A stretch of DNA of 47,312 nt from Neoconidiobolus thromboides FSU 785 (taxonomy: Eukaryota > Entomophthoromycota > Entomophthoromycetes > Entomophthorales > Neoconidiobolaceae). Below the pieces are notes generated by a model that did not search any database, was not told the DNA's origin, and saw nothing but the letters and a program-made list of their open reading frames with translations. Positions 10,470 to 21,461 of this stretch are shown here, piece by piece. Each line of letters opens with the position of its first letter. The first letter of the stretch is position 1. Made by a program: the position numbers and the translations under genes. The stretch is from the NCBI GenBank assembly GCA_025603075.1, contig MU626414.1, forward strand, positions 1-47,312, read 5' to 3'.

Positions 10470-11318
10470 TTAAAATTTAAGTATTGGTTTTAACTTAAGG
10501 TTATTATCAACAAAAGGGTCTGGTAAAGATAGTATCGTTTTTAAAGAAGGTAACTGAATAATATCTAATATTTTAGATGGTCTAGTCTTTTCAGTATGAA
10601 TATGAGTATGAGTAATTGAAGGTGGTAAACCAACACGAGATTGTAGTAATGCTTCCCCTAAATTAACCAAAGATAAAGAACGAATACGATAAGGATCAGA
10701 GATTTTGAAAGCTGAGGAAGAAGTATTAACATTAGAAGTATTGATTGTACTGGAAGCGATGTGAGGAGATAAAGGGGGTAAATTAGGAGAATGAATAGGA
10801 GTAGGATGAATAGGATTTGAATTAAGATTTAATGCCATTTCCTCATTATTACTACCAACTTCTTGATTGATTAAAATCTCTTCATTATGAGATTTAAAAT
10901 GACAATTTAATAAAGTTTGATTTTTGAATTTTTCATCACAATTAATAAAAGGACAACTTAATTTCTTATTTCCCTTTGTTACTTTTCTGCTGTCAGCACT
11001 TCCTTTGGATAACTGGCCATTGGTGTTAATACTTACTTGTTTAAAATTCAATGTTGGTTTTAATACTTTCTTGTTTTTTTTAGGTAAATTTTTATGAACA
11101 TGAGCATGTCTCGCTAATTCATCTGATCTGGAAAATCGTTTATTACATCCTGGAAATAAACACTTTTGCGGTTTTTCCCCAGTGTGTTTACGGATATGAC
11201 GCGTACGATGTTCTAATCTTTTAAAAGCAAAGTTACAAATGTTACATACAAACGGACGATCATTCATTGTTGATGGTTGGAGTGACATTAGTTCATCGAT
11301 ATATGGTGTTGCTTCCAT
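10470..11318 (-). CDS. C2H2 zinc-finger regulator, Mig1/CreA-like
   Basis: Predicted nuclear DNA-binding protein of 282 aa, single exon. Two tandem C2H2 fingers sit near the N-terminus: C25/C28/H41/H45 and C53/C58/H71/H75, joined by the HTGEKP linker (45-50). Their recognition helices, RLEHRTRH and RSDELARH, match the Mig1/CreA glucose-repressor class, whose members bind GC-rich SYGGRG-type sites. A basic stretch (KNLPKKNKK) follows the fingers and could be a nuclear localisation signal. A third, weaker finger-like unit (about 121-145, CPFINC...HFKSH) is not part of the usual Mig1 pair. The C-terminal half is Ser/Pro/Asn-rich with no further domain seen. Carbon-catabolite repression is a family inference. 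A TTATTATTATTA tract lies just upstream of the start codon. Confidence 0.8.
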   Translation of the reverse strand: MEATPYIDELMSLQPSTMNDRPFVCNICNFAFKRLEHRTRHIRKHTGEKPQKCLFPGCNKRFSRSDELARHAHVHKNLPKKNKKVLKPTLNFKQVSINTNGQLSKGSADSRKVTKGNKKLSCPFINCDEKFKNQTLLNCHFKSHNEEILINQEVGSNNEEMALNLNSNPIHPTPIHSPNLPPLSPHIASSTINTSNVNTSSSAFKISDPYRIRSLSLVNLGEALLQSRVGLPPSITHTHIHTEKTRPSKILDIIQLPSLKTILSLPDPFVDNNLKLKPILKF

Positions 11319-12767
11319 GGAATCGTATTTATTATTATTATTATTATTAAGAAAAAAGAAAGAAAGAAATGAAAATTAATATGTTAAAGAATGCATTCAG
11401 CTTATTTATAGCCTTATTTTAAATTTGTAATGTAATGTTATCAGCTGTTAAGCTTATCCTTTTCGCTAAAAATTGATTTTAAATATTTCACTAAAAGCCA
11501 ATTAAAATAGCCAACCTTACCATGCCTACAAGGAATATCAATGTTAAATATAGAAATAATAACGATTGGAGTAAATGAAGACGCCATACATTGAATTTTG
11601 TGGAGTAAATTTGGCTTTAGTTAAGTTATGTTAGAATTCGATTAAAGCCAATCAGAATAATTTTTGATGATAATGTATAGATTATTCATTTTTGATTGGT
11701 GAAGTTTACTATCTATCCTGACTTTATGGGGAGAGAATAAAATATGATTTCATAACTTTTAGTTTTCAAGTTAATAAATTTATTAATTTTTTAATATGGT
11801 TTATTTTAATAATTTAATAAGTCTACTTTGAAGACGCTTAAAGTGAATTGATTATTATTTAATGTTAAAGTTGATATAGTATTATTATATAAACTAAAAT
11901 AACTCCATTAAAGAGTTTATTATTGTTTTGATAACTCTTGAATTAAATGCTATTAAGATAAGCCTACCTTTATCTATTTTTTATTAATGTTTTAGTTCAA
12001 GGTTAGTGTGGATTTGATAAGATGGAAAGGTGAGAATCGGTAGAATACTTGCCCAATTATCAGCAATTGTATTAAAGTATAAATGGGCAAATATTCCGCA
12101 CATCTTCGCTCTTGAACTTCAAATGTATATTATTATTTTCAAACTTAATTTAGGCTAATAAATCTCAGAATATTTTTGTTTCAATGCTTATTGTTATTAA
12201 GTAATAATAATAAACAATGATAAGTTAATATATTTGGATTATGACAATTTTATTGTACTATCTTTTTGTTGTAAAGGAAAAATATACATACTACTTTAAG
12301 ATTGATCTAATTTTAACAGTTGATTCTATTATTATTTTATTAATTCTTAGAATTCGTTTGACTAAAAGCTCAAAATTTAAAAAACAATTTAAAGTTAAAT
12401 TAATAATTTAAAAAAACATGATTGCATAATATGGGAATGTTTTTTTTGGCTTCATTATTACTTTCCATCTCTTAAGCGCTATTTGAGTGGAAATATTGTT
12501 AGTAAAATCCTTGAATACAAATACATCACCATATAGTGATATATTATAAAAGTAATAATATCATTACAACCATCTCAAACTATTATATATGCTAAATATA
12601 TTCTAAACTCAGATAAACTACGGCATAATAATACTTATATAGAAAATAAATGCAATGAAACAATAGCAACTAATTTAAAAAAATAACAACTTTAATACTT
12701 TCAACTAACCTGCAGCCAAACATAAAGAACAAAGTTCATGTCGTCTTCACTTTCGCTCCTTAACGGC
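11319..12767. other. Intergenic region with one MITE
   Basis: Between two minus-strand genes. It contains the promoter side of the zinc-finger gene (11319 rightward), a MITE at 12433-12530 and the 3' flank of the PH-domain gene. No coding or RNA gene was recognised. Confidence 0.6.
12433..12530 (-). mobile_element. GGGG-terminated MITE, copy 9
   Basis: Inverted copy with ATAT on both sides (12429-12432, 12531-12534). It retains TTAAGCGCTATTTGAGTGG. Confidence 0.85.
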
Positions 12768-14162
12768 TTAACTAAGATAAGCCTTAGCATTTTTAACTCC
12801 TGGAGTAGGATAAAACCCAACCTTAGTATGACCAATGGGATGAATTGGAGGCAAATAATTGTTAGTATCATACTTCAATTTATTAAATCGTTTCTGTTCA
12901 TTTAACCTAACTTGAGAACTACCATATAAATTAGTTTTTGGTTTCAATGTGGGATAACCTACGCTTTCATTTGATAAAGATCTTAAATGTAAGTTGGGAC
13001 GTGTCTGCTGCACTAAAGGTTTATTTAGTTTTTTCATATTTACATTGTTATGCTGAGATGGGGTAATAGGGAATTTGTCCTTGTTCGTAGCTCTCTGTTT
13101 ACTTTCAATAATATCAATATAAGGTACCTGTTGAGTTGGTTTAGTTGGCTTATAACGAGGTAATTCTAAAGTTACATCCGATTGATTACGTCGATGCTTC
13201 TGTCTACTGAGTTTAGCAGTAGCGATGTTGTTACCATTGGAATTGAGTGTAAGATTCGTTTGAGATTGAAGTTGAGGATTAGAATTAGAATGTGAATGCT
13301 TATGCTTAGGTACCGTTGGTTTCACATTGATTAAGCCTCTTGGTTTTAATGATGAAATGGGATTAATTTTATTCATTTTATTACTATTAATTGTATTAAT
13401 AGAACTACTACTGCCATTGTTACTCAAGTTATTATTTATATTAATACTATTCTTAATATGATTATTTTTAATATTAGCGTCTCCAACATCAGGTTTAGTA
13501 TCTGAAACCAATTCTACTTGTTTAAATGGTACTTTAATAGGTGGTAATAAACTACAAACCATTTCATTGTCATTAATTTGAATAGAAGGTGAGCTTGGTC
13601 CTGCTTGAACTAAAAGTGAGGATTGATTCCAAGCTTGAATACAAGCTTCTCTAAAGCTATGTTGATTACTATTTGTTCCATTTTGATATTTATACAATGG
13701 CCAATGACTTGATAAGGTAAATAACCAACGATCTAAGTCCATTTTGTTATTGGACCTTAAGATAAGGTTCTCCCCATTTGATAAAGTGAGTACAAATGCT
13801 TTTGATGATTTAGCCATAAACCAAGCATCATTTTCTTTGACTTTATCTTTAATCAACTGAATATCCACAATATCTTCAATTTTGACCTTCCATTTAATAA
13901 TTAAATACTTGTGTGGCGTTGGGTTCAATAAAGTAGCGGAGGTTACATAGGGATTATTAGCTGGACTATTGATACTTCTTTGGGTCTTATAGCAATATAA
14001 AGTCTCACCATCAAACTTAAATAGTCTTCGCTGCCAGCATAAATTTTTGCCCAACTTCATTAAGTATCCGGAATATTGTAATTTTTTATTACCTATGCTA
14101 ATCCATTCCTTTCCTTTGCCAACTTTTTCTTTTAAACTTGCTTGTCTTGTTGTTAAAGTCAT
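12768..14162 (-). CDS. PH-domain protein with long disordered tail
   Basis: Predicted 464-aa protein in one exon. A pleckstrin-homology domain spans about 28-158: it opens with SGYLMKLGKN, has the WQRRLFKFDG strand pair and LYCYKT, and closes with the invariant-Trp helix DLDRWLFTL (W146). PH domains bind phosphoinositides or proteins at membranes; the basic residues around strands 1-2 (K36, K39, R45, R46) fit lipid binding but do not prove it. Residues 160-464 are low complexity, rich in Asn, Ser, Lys and Pro, with an Asn/Ser run near 240-260 and repeated basic H/R/K-rich patches. The family beyond the PH domain was not recognised. The chosen start is the first Met of the frame, 20 codons before the domain. 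Confidence 0.8.
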   Translation of the reverse strand: MTLTTRQASLKEKVGKGKEWISIGNKKLQYSGYLMKLGKNLCWQRRLFKFDGETLYCYKTQRSINSPANNPYVTSATLLNPTPHKYLIIKWKVKIEDIVDIQLIKDKVKENDAWFMAKSSKAFVLTLSNGENLILRSNNKMDLDRWLFTLSSHWPLYKYQNGTNSNQHSFREACIQAWNQSSLLVQAGPSSPSIQINDNEMVCSLLPPIKVPFKQVELVSDTKPDVGDANIKNNHIKNSININNNLSNNGSSSSINTINSNKMNKINPISSLKPRGLINVKPTVPKHKHSHSNSNPQLQSQTNLTLNSNGNNIATAKLSRQKHRRNQSDVTLELPRYKPTKPTQQVPYIDIIESKQRATNKDKFPITPSQHNNVNMKKLNKPLVQQTRPNLHLRSLSNESVGYPTLKPKTNLYGSSQVRLNEQKRFNKLKYDTNNYLPPIHPIGHTKVGFYPTPGVKNAKAYLS

Positions 14163-15131
14163 TTTTAACTAACTAAAATAGAAAATAAAGAAATAAAAAA
14201 ATAGAAAATAAAAAATAAAAAATAAAAAGATAATTTTGTTATTTATTGTACTTAAACTTAGTTCTATCTACTACACCTTTTAATTAACTTTATATGATAT
14301 TGGTTAATCCTCTCCTTAATATTGGGTACTCGATACTTGATTTGTTATTTTATTCTAAAATCCAATTTTAAGCCACAATTTAGTCTATTTTTATCATAAT
14401 TTCCAAATACAAATCATTATCTTTGATAAACTTAAAGCTGTTTGTTAATTAGCTAGATTTAAACTCTCTGAAAATGATCTCATTTTTTAGCTAAGCCTCG
14501 AAGCCTAACGAATAAAGCCAAGAAATTAATAATCTCAAATTTGAGAAAATGCCTTTTTTTATTCAATAATCTCATTTTAACTTACTAATGAGAACATTAT
14601 GCTTAACAATAGTCACATTCTGTCGATTCACGTCAGCTCAGTTTAAACCCAAAGTTCTATTGAATTCCAGTTGAATCCTTATAAAAGCCATAATCAAATA
14701 CAATTATTGAAAGTAACTTTGTTATTTGATTCAAAATAAACATATAAAATGATTTGGTTTCGCATTACTGAATTAATGATTGTTTTTGAATCCTATTTTA
14801 CATAAAAATATAATCAAAATGATGACATTAAAAACATTATCATTTCATTTGTAAACTGAGTTTAATTAAACTGTGAACTTTTATTTTCAGATTTAACCAA
14901 ACTTAAACGCCTCTATCTGAGATGTTCTTCTAATTAAATTCTTCTCTATGGAAGCCAATAACTAAATTCAATTGGAACTGAGCTCAACCTTATCTATTAT
15001 TTATGATAATTCTATTAACCGAATGTTTCTATCAAACTTAACTAATTTAGTTTGAATCTCATTTTATTTAAACAACTAGAAGATGGCTAGTATAATCAAA
15101 TTTGAAACAAAGATAACTTTATTTCGAATAT

Positions 15132-15224
15132 GAAAATGTGTTTTTTGTTTAAGAATTCTACTCAATGTTTCTGCTCAAATGACATTTAAAAAATGAAAAG
15201 TAATAAAATCAAAAACATCATAGG
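15132..15224 (+). mobile_element. GGGG-terminated MITE, copy 10 (degraded)
   Basis: Forward copy recognised by TTTAAGAATTCTACT and the following TGCTCAAATGACATTTAAAA. The 5' end has decayed to GAAAATGTG after ATAT; the 3' end is approximate. Confidence 0.6.
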
Positions 15225-16441
15225 TATAAAATTCAAAAGTAAATCATTTAATATAAGGATGTTTTTGTTTAACTAGTAATATTTCTTTACAATTTAAATT
15301 ACTTGAAAATAGATAAAATACTGAAACAAAAATATATTCCTAAATGATAATATATTCGAACACCTTTATTGATTAATATATGTAATCAGATATTAGTGAT
15401 ATATTTTAATATCTAAAGTACGAAATTTTCTAAATTAATTGTTTTATTATTAATGATGCTAAGACAACTTAGTTTAATTTAGTTACAATTTAAGATAAAG
15501 TTGAAACCCTTTTTTCTCAATTTATTATTTGAGGTTTACTTAGCTTTAAAACTAAATTGCTAATTTATTTATTTCATATTTAATAAATATTTAACTCCTT
15601 ACTTCAATTTATTATATAGACTTAATAATAAATCAATATATTGACTTTTTATTAACTACGATATTTGACTTTTATGTTATTTCTTTTTATTAGACTGTGA
15701 TATTTGTCTTATGAAGAATCTACAAGTCGAATATATTAAAATAGTATAATTATTGAAATTGAAATAGACTAAAGCTTTAGCTATTTTTGATTGAAATATG
15801 ATGAACAAATTTATTATAATTAACAGTTGACTTATTAATATTTTCTTTTTTTGATTTAATGTTAGCATTTATCCTCTTTTAGCAATCTTGATTAAATACT
15901 GATTCTGTCAAATCATAATTATCTAATAATATATTAATATTTCAATATTTGTATTTAGTAACCACTTAATAATTAAAATAATTAAAAACATATACGCTGT
16001 ATTAAACTAAATTTATTACCAAGCTTATTTACTACTTTAATTCCATACCTATTTTTAATAATAAGTATTAAGTTACTATGATATATTTGAAACAATAATA
16101 CCCGAGTTTACTTTTCATGATTTAACAAATTGATCGACTTTATAAATACTAACAAATTAATAAAACAAATGTCCAACCACTTATTGTAATCAAATATCTC
16201 AATAAACATCTCTGTTTCAAATATAACTTTTTTAAAATCATAGTGTTTATGACAAAATGATACCAAATGCATAACGATTATATTGAAAATTAGAGTAAAG
16301 CTAAAAGTAGGACAATTTAAGATTTTATTTTAGTGCTTTACTTATTTCTATTTCTAATATTACAGAAATTCCATCCCTCATGCTTAGCCATTTGATCACA
16401 TTTGAAAACCCAGACTTATCATTTTTGTGAAGTCTAATAAT

Positions 16442-16536
16442 GGAGATGTTTTTGATTTCATTATTTTTCCATTTTTCAAGTGTTATTTGAGTGGAAAAAT
16501 TGTTAGTAAAATTCTTAAATATAAAAATATATGCCC
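16442..16536 (-). mobile_element. GGGG-terminated MITE, copy 11
   Basis: Inverted copy with ends GGAGATG and ATGCCC, flanked by AT-rich AATAAT on both sides. It contains TATTTGAGTGGAAAAATTG. Confidence 0.75.
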
Positions 16537-16618
16537 AATAATGAGTATGATTTATCAAATATAGTAATAATTGAACAACAAATAGAATTCGCTTGGAATG
16601 GTTTAACTTAGCAGTTAA

Positions 16619-16786
16619 CTGGTCAAATTTTCTTTTACCAGATTCCTTGATTCCATTGGCTTATCTGCTAAAAATTTTCTCAAAAACTATCTAAATTATA
16701 AAGCTCTTTAAAAAAATTTTATTGGTCAAACCAGGGTCAAAAATTTTAGACCAATAAAATTAACTAAAAAATCCGAAAAAATTCGG
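16619..16786. repeat. Cluster of inverted repeats
   Basis: Three potential hairpins lie within 170 bp. They are CTGGT...ACCAG at 16619-16641, a perfect 13-bp inverted repeat AATTTTATTGGTC (16715-16727) paired with GACCAATAAAATT (16749-16761), and CCGAA/TTCGG with a four-base loop at 16773-16786. No surrounding gene explains them. Confidence 0.6.
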
Positions 16787-18356
16787 TTCCCAAAAATCAC
16801 TATAAAGCTAAAAATGTAAAGATTATGTTAGATCGTTGGTTATGATCCCAATCCTTCTATTTAAAAAGTTGTATTTTATGACTTCCTACTTCTATCTATA
16901 GCTACAAGTGACGGTATGGTGGCTGTGTCTATAGTCTTGTAGTACTTGAATTTATCGACACAAACTGTGTTATGGACGCATGATTTGTTTTGTTTCTTTC
17001 TCTCCTTGTCTTACTGTAAACTATATTTCAGTGTCAATAGTTTCTCCCATTGTATTAAATATTAATAGGTAAGTAACAAAGCTTTGATAAGTTAAATAAT
17101 AATACAATGATGATCTAAATTTCAAATTTTCAAACTAGAGTTTCTGAACTACATTGATTAGAACTTTACTCTGAAATTGTATTACTTTTTAACTTTGTTA
17201 ATTAACTTCCAAAGTCCATTTACTTATTGTCTTTTTCTAGTTCTTTACTATCCCTTATCATTTTAAATGATATTTACTAATAAGTAACCGTATGTAATAT
17301 ATATGGTAAGTAGATAGTTTCTCTTATATACTTTTTTAAGTGATGATTTTCTTTAATGGAATTACCGTCCTAATTTTCTTGAAGGAAAACATAGCTGGCT
17401 GCTTTTTATACTGAAATTACCTTAATTATTTAAAAGCTTTATTAGTATCATTTATATTAATTTTGATTTTATAGATTTTAATGCATTACCGCTTATCTTA
17501 CCCATGTATCATAATGCTCCATTGATAATTAATGTAAGTGTTTTTACTATTCTTAAACATAATAATAGTAGTTTTACTATTATTATTTTCATCTAAATGA
17601 TGAGCCCTTATTAGATGACGAGTCTGATTCAAGCTATTGATGTTGAAAGACTTATATATAATTCCATTCATGCAAAACTGAGCATATTATTATAGTTATT
17701 ACTATGAATTAATAAGATCTTTTTATTAATTCTTTTTTATAGTTAGGATCTTAATACCCACACATTCCATTCGTCATCCTCTATAAAATTATTTTTGTAA
17801 ATAAACAAGATATGTTATTTAATAAATTTTTACAATTCATTTATGCTATTATATTTTTTATGCAATCCAAGATTTATATTTTTATTTAAAATAAAGAATA
17901 GTAGAAGGTCCTATAACTAATTAAAGAGTAAAAAAATGATGAATTTATTAATAAATTGACTACAAATAAATTTACAGTTACCGGGAATTCTAAAGTAAGA
18001 GGGTAGAAGAGGAGAGAACTCATTAAGAAATAAACTAAAAATGCTATTAAAACATAAATGAATTTAAAATCAAATTAATTCATTGTATATTCTTAAACAA
18101 TCCTACTACTTATCCCATACCCTAACAGTGAATATAATTAAGTGGTAATTTAATATATAATAATTCAATCAACATATACCCAAAATCATAGTAATTAATT
18201 GAACTACTTCTTCTGCTATTAAATTTTAAGCGGATTAAGTAATTTAATTCAGATAATTATTAATACTTGACATGGTTATTTAAATAAAGTACAATTTATA
18301 ATTTCTTTTTAAAAATTTATTATTCAATATTTTAAATCCCTATTAAATCCTTTACC

Positions 18357-19328
18357 ATGTATTATACATTGTCCATTCTTCAACAGCCAAAACAAGCACG
18401 CCAATGTAGTGGCCGTGATAAAATTGATCGTCGTCCTATTGATCCACCACCAATTTTACAAATCCATAGCAATAGTCCCACCCACGATGGAGATGAAGAC
18501 ATCAATGACAACTCTCAGCTTCATTTTATTAATGTAAAGTTAGTCGACAGTGCCAGTCTACTCCCGATAGAAAACTATAAACCAAACAGCGTACTCAATG
18601 GGGGGTTAAGTCAAACCACCCAACTGATTAAAGACTTGAACAATCAAATAAAAAATTTAATTTTGTTCCAAGATTTATCAGTGAGAGTGGAAGGCATTTT
18701 TAAATTAAAGTTCACTCATTTTATTATTAAAGACGATGTGACAATTCAATTGTCTTCAACTTATTCCACTCCCTTCCAAGTATTTAATCCAAAATCATTT
18801 CCTGGTATGATGGAGTCTACCTTATTGACCAGATTGTGTGCATCTCAAGGTATTAAAATTCGTGTAAGAATGCAAAGTAGAAGAAATAGCAATAATATTA
18901 ACAATAATAATATTAATTTAATTAATAATAACAATGTCGATAAAAGGAAACAATCTTTAATATCTTGCATTTATAATCCAACCAATGACTCATTAGCTAA
19001 AGAAGAAGGTTCCCCATTATCGATTTCTAGTCAAACCGCTTTAAATACTCCTCAAAATAACAATCATTCTACGTTTTATAATGAATCCTTTGTTTATCAA
19101 AAGTATCCTTTGAATCTACCAATGATTACTATACCTTCTAATATAGCTAACAAGAAAGACAATTGTTATAATCATAACAGTTATAGTTATAATGGTTATA
19201 ACAACAATGCATTGAACAATGAATATACAATTAGTTCTTTTAAAAAGCCTAAAGCGGCTACATTGAATCCGACAGATAATAGGGACTTTGATAAGCTGTT
19301 TTTATCATATCTAAAATCAATCTATTAA
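18357..19328 (+). CDS. Velvet-domain transcription regulator (VosA/VelB type)
   Basis: Predicted 323-aa nuclear regulator without introns. The velvet domain fills about 3-175. It starts with LSILQQPKQARQCSGRDK and DRRPIDPPPI, typical of the N-terminal velvet signature, then FQDLSVRVEGIFKLKF, and ends with PKSFPGMMESTLLTRLCASQG followed by a basic strand. Velvet proteins form homo- and heterodimers that bind DNA with an NF-kB-like fold and coordinate sporulation and secondary metabolism in fungi; that role here is inference. The C-terminal ~150 residues are Asn-rich and low complexity (an Asn/Ile run follows the domain). The Q-P-K-x-A-R start fits VosA/VelB better than VeA, but the subfamily is not certain. 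The start ATG is only two codons before the conserved strand, so no long N-terminal extension is present. Confidence 0.88.
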   Translation: MYYTLSILQQPKQARQCSGRDKIDRRPIDPPPILQIHSNSPTHDGDEDINDNSQLHFINVKLVDSASLLPIENYKPNSVLNGGLSQTTQLIKDLNNQIKNLILFQDLSVRVEGIFKLKFTHFIIKDDVTIQLSSTYSTPFQVFNPKSFPGMMESTLLTRLCASQGIKIRVRMQSRRNSNNINNNNINLINNNNVDKRKQSLISCIYNPTNDSLAKEEGSPLSISSQTALNTPQNNNHSTFYNESFVYQKYPLNLPMITIPSNIANKKDNCYNHNSYSYNGYNNNALNNEYTISSFKKPKAATLNPTDNRDFDKLFLSYLKSIY

Positions 19329-19915
19329 TCCCCTGTTTTCAATTCCTTTTGTTGTCTTTATGTTGGTCATTTTTATATATTAAATAATAAAGATATTTCG
19401 TTCGTTAATTAAGTTTTAACTTTATTTTTGTGTACTAATTTTTATTTTATTTTATTGTTCAGCACTATTGATATAATCTAAACATAGCTAAACCTTTTAA
19501 TTTGTTCCTATTTTTATTTAATATTTTAGTTAATATCTGTTATATAATTAAAACCTTAAAGTAAAATGATGGCGAATTAAAAAATTTACTCACGTTTAAA
19601 TTGGATTGGCAATAACTTTCAAGATTAGAATGGTATTATTTTAGTTAATAAAAATAAAACCAGTTAATGACCCGTTAAAATATATTTAAAAATAGTAAAA
19701 TTAAAAATAAGATTTTAGCCAATAGAAAAAATCGGAGATCTAGTTAAAGCATATTTCATTGGATAATAAGTATACAAATTATAATTTGAAAGGAAAAAAT
19801 AATATATCAATAAAACTCTTTCAACGGTATCCAAAGGATAATTAAATCAAGTAAAGTAACTTTGACCAGTTAATTTTATAAAATCCTCCTATATAAACAA
19901 GCTAAATGAAAAAAT
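19329..19915. other. Intergenic spacer
   Basis: AT-rich 587-bp spacer between the velvet gene and a small unknown ORF. I see no gene and no MITE copy in it. Confidence 0.6.
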
Positions 19916-20368
19916 ATGAAGTATAAAAAATATAAACTAATGATTACGAATTATACATATAATACAAAAACTACAATGTATAGTCATTCATATAAAAGTC
20001 CGACTACTACCAACACTTCTATCCATCCTTTTAGAGAGTATATAACAAGCTTATACTTCTTATCTAACAACAAGTTAGTCAAGATAAAATCTAACTCAAT
20101 GCCTTCAGCAAGTGGACCCAATCCACCCTTAAGGGTTAAATTAATGATCTGTAATATGATTCAGTTTACTTCCAAAGCAATGAAGCAGCCAGCGTATATA
20201 TCGATGAGGTTTTATCCCAATGATCTCAAATTGATTAAATTTAAGGAGGGTGGCAATAGCAATAATAATCATAGCAGTAATAGTAATACTGTTAGTAATA
20301 CTAAAGATAATACTAAGTTATTGACTATCAACTTAAGTTTAAGACAAAGTACCACAGTTATGGTATAA
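19916..20368 (+). CDS. Hypothetical protein, 150 aa
   Basis: Open frame of 150 aa that I do not recognise. The N-terminal third is rich in Tyr, Lys and Thr; the middle (about 55-105) has a more protein-like mix with PNPPLRVKLMI and AYISMRFYPNDLKLIKF; the tail has an Asn/Ser run (about 110-130) like the low-complexity tracts in neighbouring real genes. That similarity of style and the lack of stops in an AT-rich region support it weakly. No signal peptide, membrane helix or zinc finger is seen. It could be an exon of a larger gene or a chance ORF. Confidence 0.4.
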   Translation: MKYKKYKLMITNYTYNTKTTMYSHSYKSPTTTNTSIHPFREYITSLYFLSNNKLVKIKSNSMPSASGPNPPLRVKLMICNMIQFTSKAMKQPAYISMRFYPNDLKLIKFKEGGNSNNNHSSNSNTVSNTKDNTKLLTINLSLRQSTTVMV

Positions 20369-20582
20369 GCATTAGTGGTGATATTAGCATTAGTAGTAGT
20401 ATTATAAATAAGTCAACTTTAATTTTATATAAAGTTAGAATTAAAAGGGAAGTTGGTTGGCTGAAGCTAAAAATAGAAAATGAGAGCATTTTTTAAAAAG
20501 TAATAAAGTTGAATAAAAAACTAAAAATTGATTTACTTCTTTTAATTTGAATTTATTATCACAATTAAATCGACTATAAAAA

Positions 20583-21461
20583 ATGAAATTAAAACCAGAA
20601 CAGATACTGATAGGTATAAGATTGAGTGTGAAAGCACTTTATAAATCGGTACAAAACAAAAAGATTCAGCGTTATTTTTATAAAGCTTTTTTATTCCTAA
20701 GTATAAGTAAAAGTGTGTTTTACATCTTATTCAATAGTTTATTTTACTTACTAAACTACCTCTTGATGTATTTGTTCAACTTTGACATCAACCAATTTAT
20801 ATTAAACTACTCTTCCATCGTATTTATCAATAATTTGTTTATATTAAGGTACATTTACCCTTACCCAATGAATAACATATTCTTATCAAATTTAAAGCTA
20901 TATGGTAAAAATACAGAGTTGGTTGAATATTTGGTAAAAAACAGTGATTATAAACTAGATTATTATTTGGAGTTAAAACAAGGATTATTACGTAACTTGA
21001 AACGCATGGCTTATTTTGGTTTGTTATTTTTAGTATCAAAGATACCTGTGGTCGGTCCTTTAATATTACCATTGAATTTATTCCTTTTATTCAATCGTAT
21101 GCTTGGTTTTAAGTTAGCCCTATTCATTACTTTGATACCGACTTTTTTTAACTCAAATCAAAATTATTGTTTATTAATTATCAAATTTTATTATACTAGT
21201 AGAAGTATTATAAGAGAATTATTTGAACCTTATTTCAATCGCTTGGAGATGGATCAGAAACAAAGAGCTCTTTTTTTTAAGAAAAAGTTTTCGATTACGT
21301 TTGGATTTTCTATTTTATTTTATTTCTTAATGTTAATCCCCTTCTTTGGGCCGGCTTTTTATATCATGGCCCAAGCTTCCATTGTTATATTGTTAAACTA
21401 TTTTATTGATAATTATGACCAGCAATCAATCATGCCGATTCCTACCTCAAAAGAACTTTAA
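20583..21461 (+). CDS. Multi-pass membrane protein, EI24/RRT8-like
   Basis: Predicted 292-aa integral membrane protein in one exon. Hydrophobic segments are visible at about 36-68, 72-90, 140-185 (interrupted by KIPVVGPL) and 235-270. Two similar halves of the pattern 'hydrophobic helix - IPxxGP - hydrophobic helix' occur: LLFLVSKIPVVGPLILPL and FLMLIPFFGPAFYIMAQA. This arrangement is seen in fungal EI24-like and RRT8/LDS-type proteins, some of which act at lipid droplets and the spore wall in yeast; the assignment rests on pattern, not on a search. A charged linker (FNRLEMDQKQRALFFKKK, near 219-236) lies between the last helices. It converges on the Sel1 gene, with 81 bp between stops. Confidence 0.6.
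   Translation: MKLKPEQILIGIRLSVKALYKSVQNKKIQRYFYKAFLFLSISKSVFYILFNSLFYLLNYLLMYLFNFDINQFILNYSSIVFINNLFILRYIYPYPMNNIFLSNLKLYGKNTELVEYLVKNSDYKLDYYLELKQGLLRNLKRMAYFGLLFLVSKIPVVGPLILPLNLFLLFNRMLGFKLALFITLIPTFFNSNQNYCLLIIKFYYTSRSIIRELFEPYFNRLEMDQKQRALFFKKKFSITFGFSILFYFLMLIPFFGPAFYIMAQASIVILLNYFIDNYDQQSIMPIPTSKEL

Larger units (their letters stand above)
14163..18356. other. 4.2-kb gene desert
   Basis: No gene was recognised on either strand. It contains a degraded MITE (15132-15224), another MITE (16442-16536) and a cluster of hairpin-forming inverted repeats at 16619-16786. The 14163-14300 part holds A-rich repeats of AAATA(G/A)AAA type next to the PH gene's start. The right end is the velvet gene's upstream region. 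Confidence 0.6.

Noticed and set aside
15677-15868. 63-codon frame on the minus strand in the gene desert
   Set aside because: Composition is that of translated AT-rich noncoding DNA (Ile, Asn, Lys, Phe), with no motif.
16325-16558. 77-codon frame on the minus strand
   Set aside because: Most of it is a MITE copy (16442-16536), so the frame is accidental.
20583-21461. Transporter or GPCR identity for the multi-pass membrane protein
   Set aside because: Helix number and the paired IPxxGP pattern do not fit either; EI24/RRT8-like is the better, still tentative, call.
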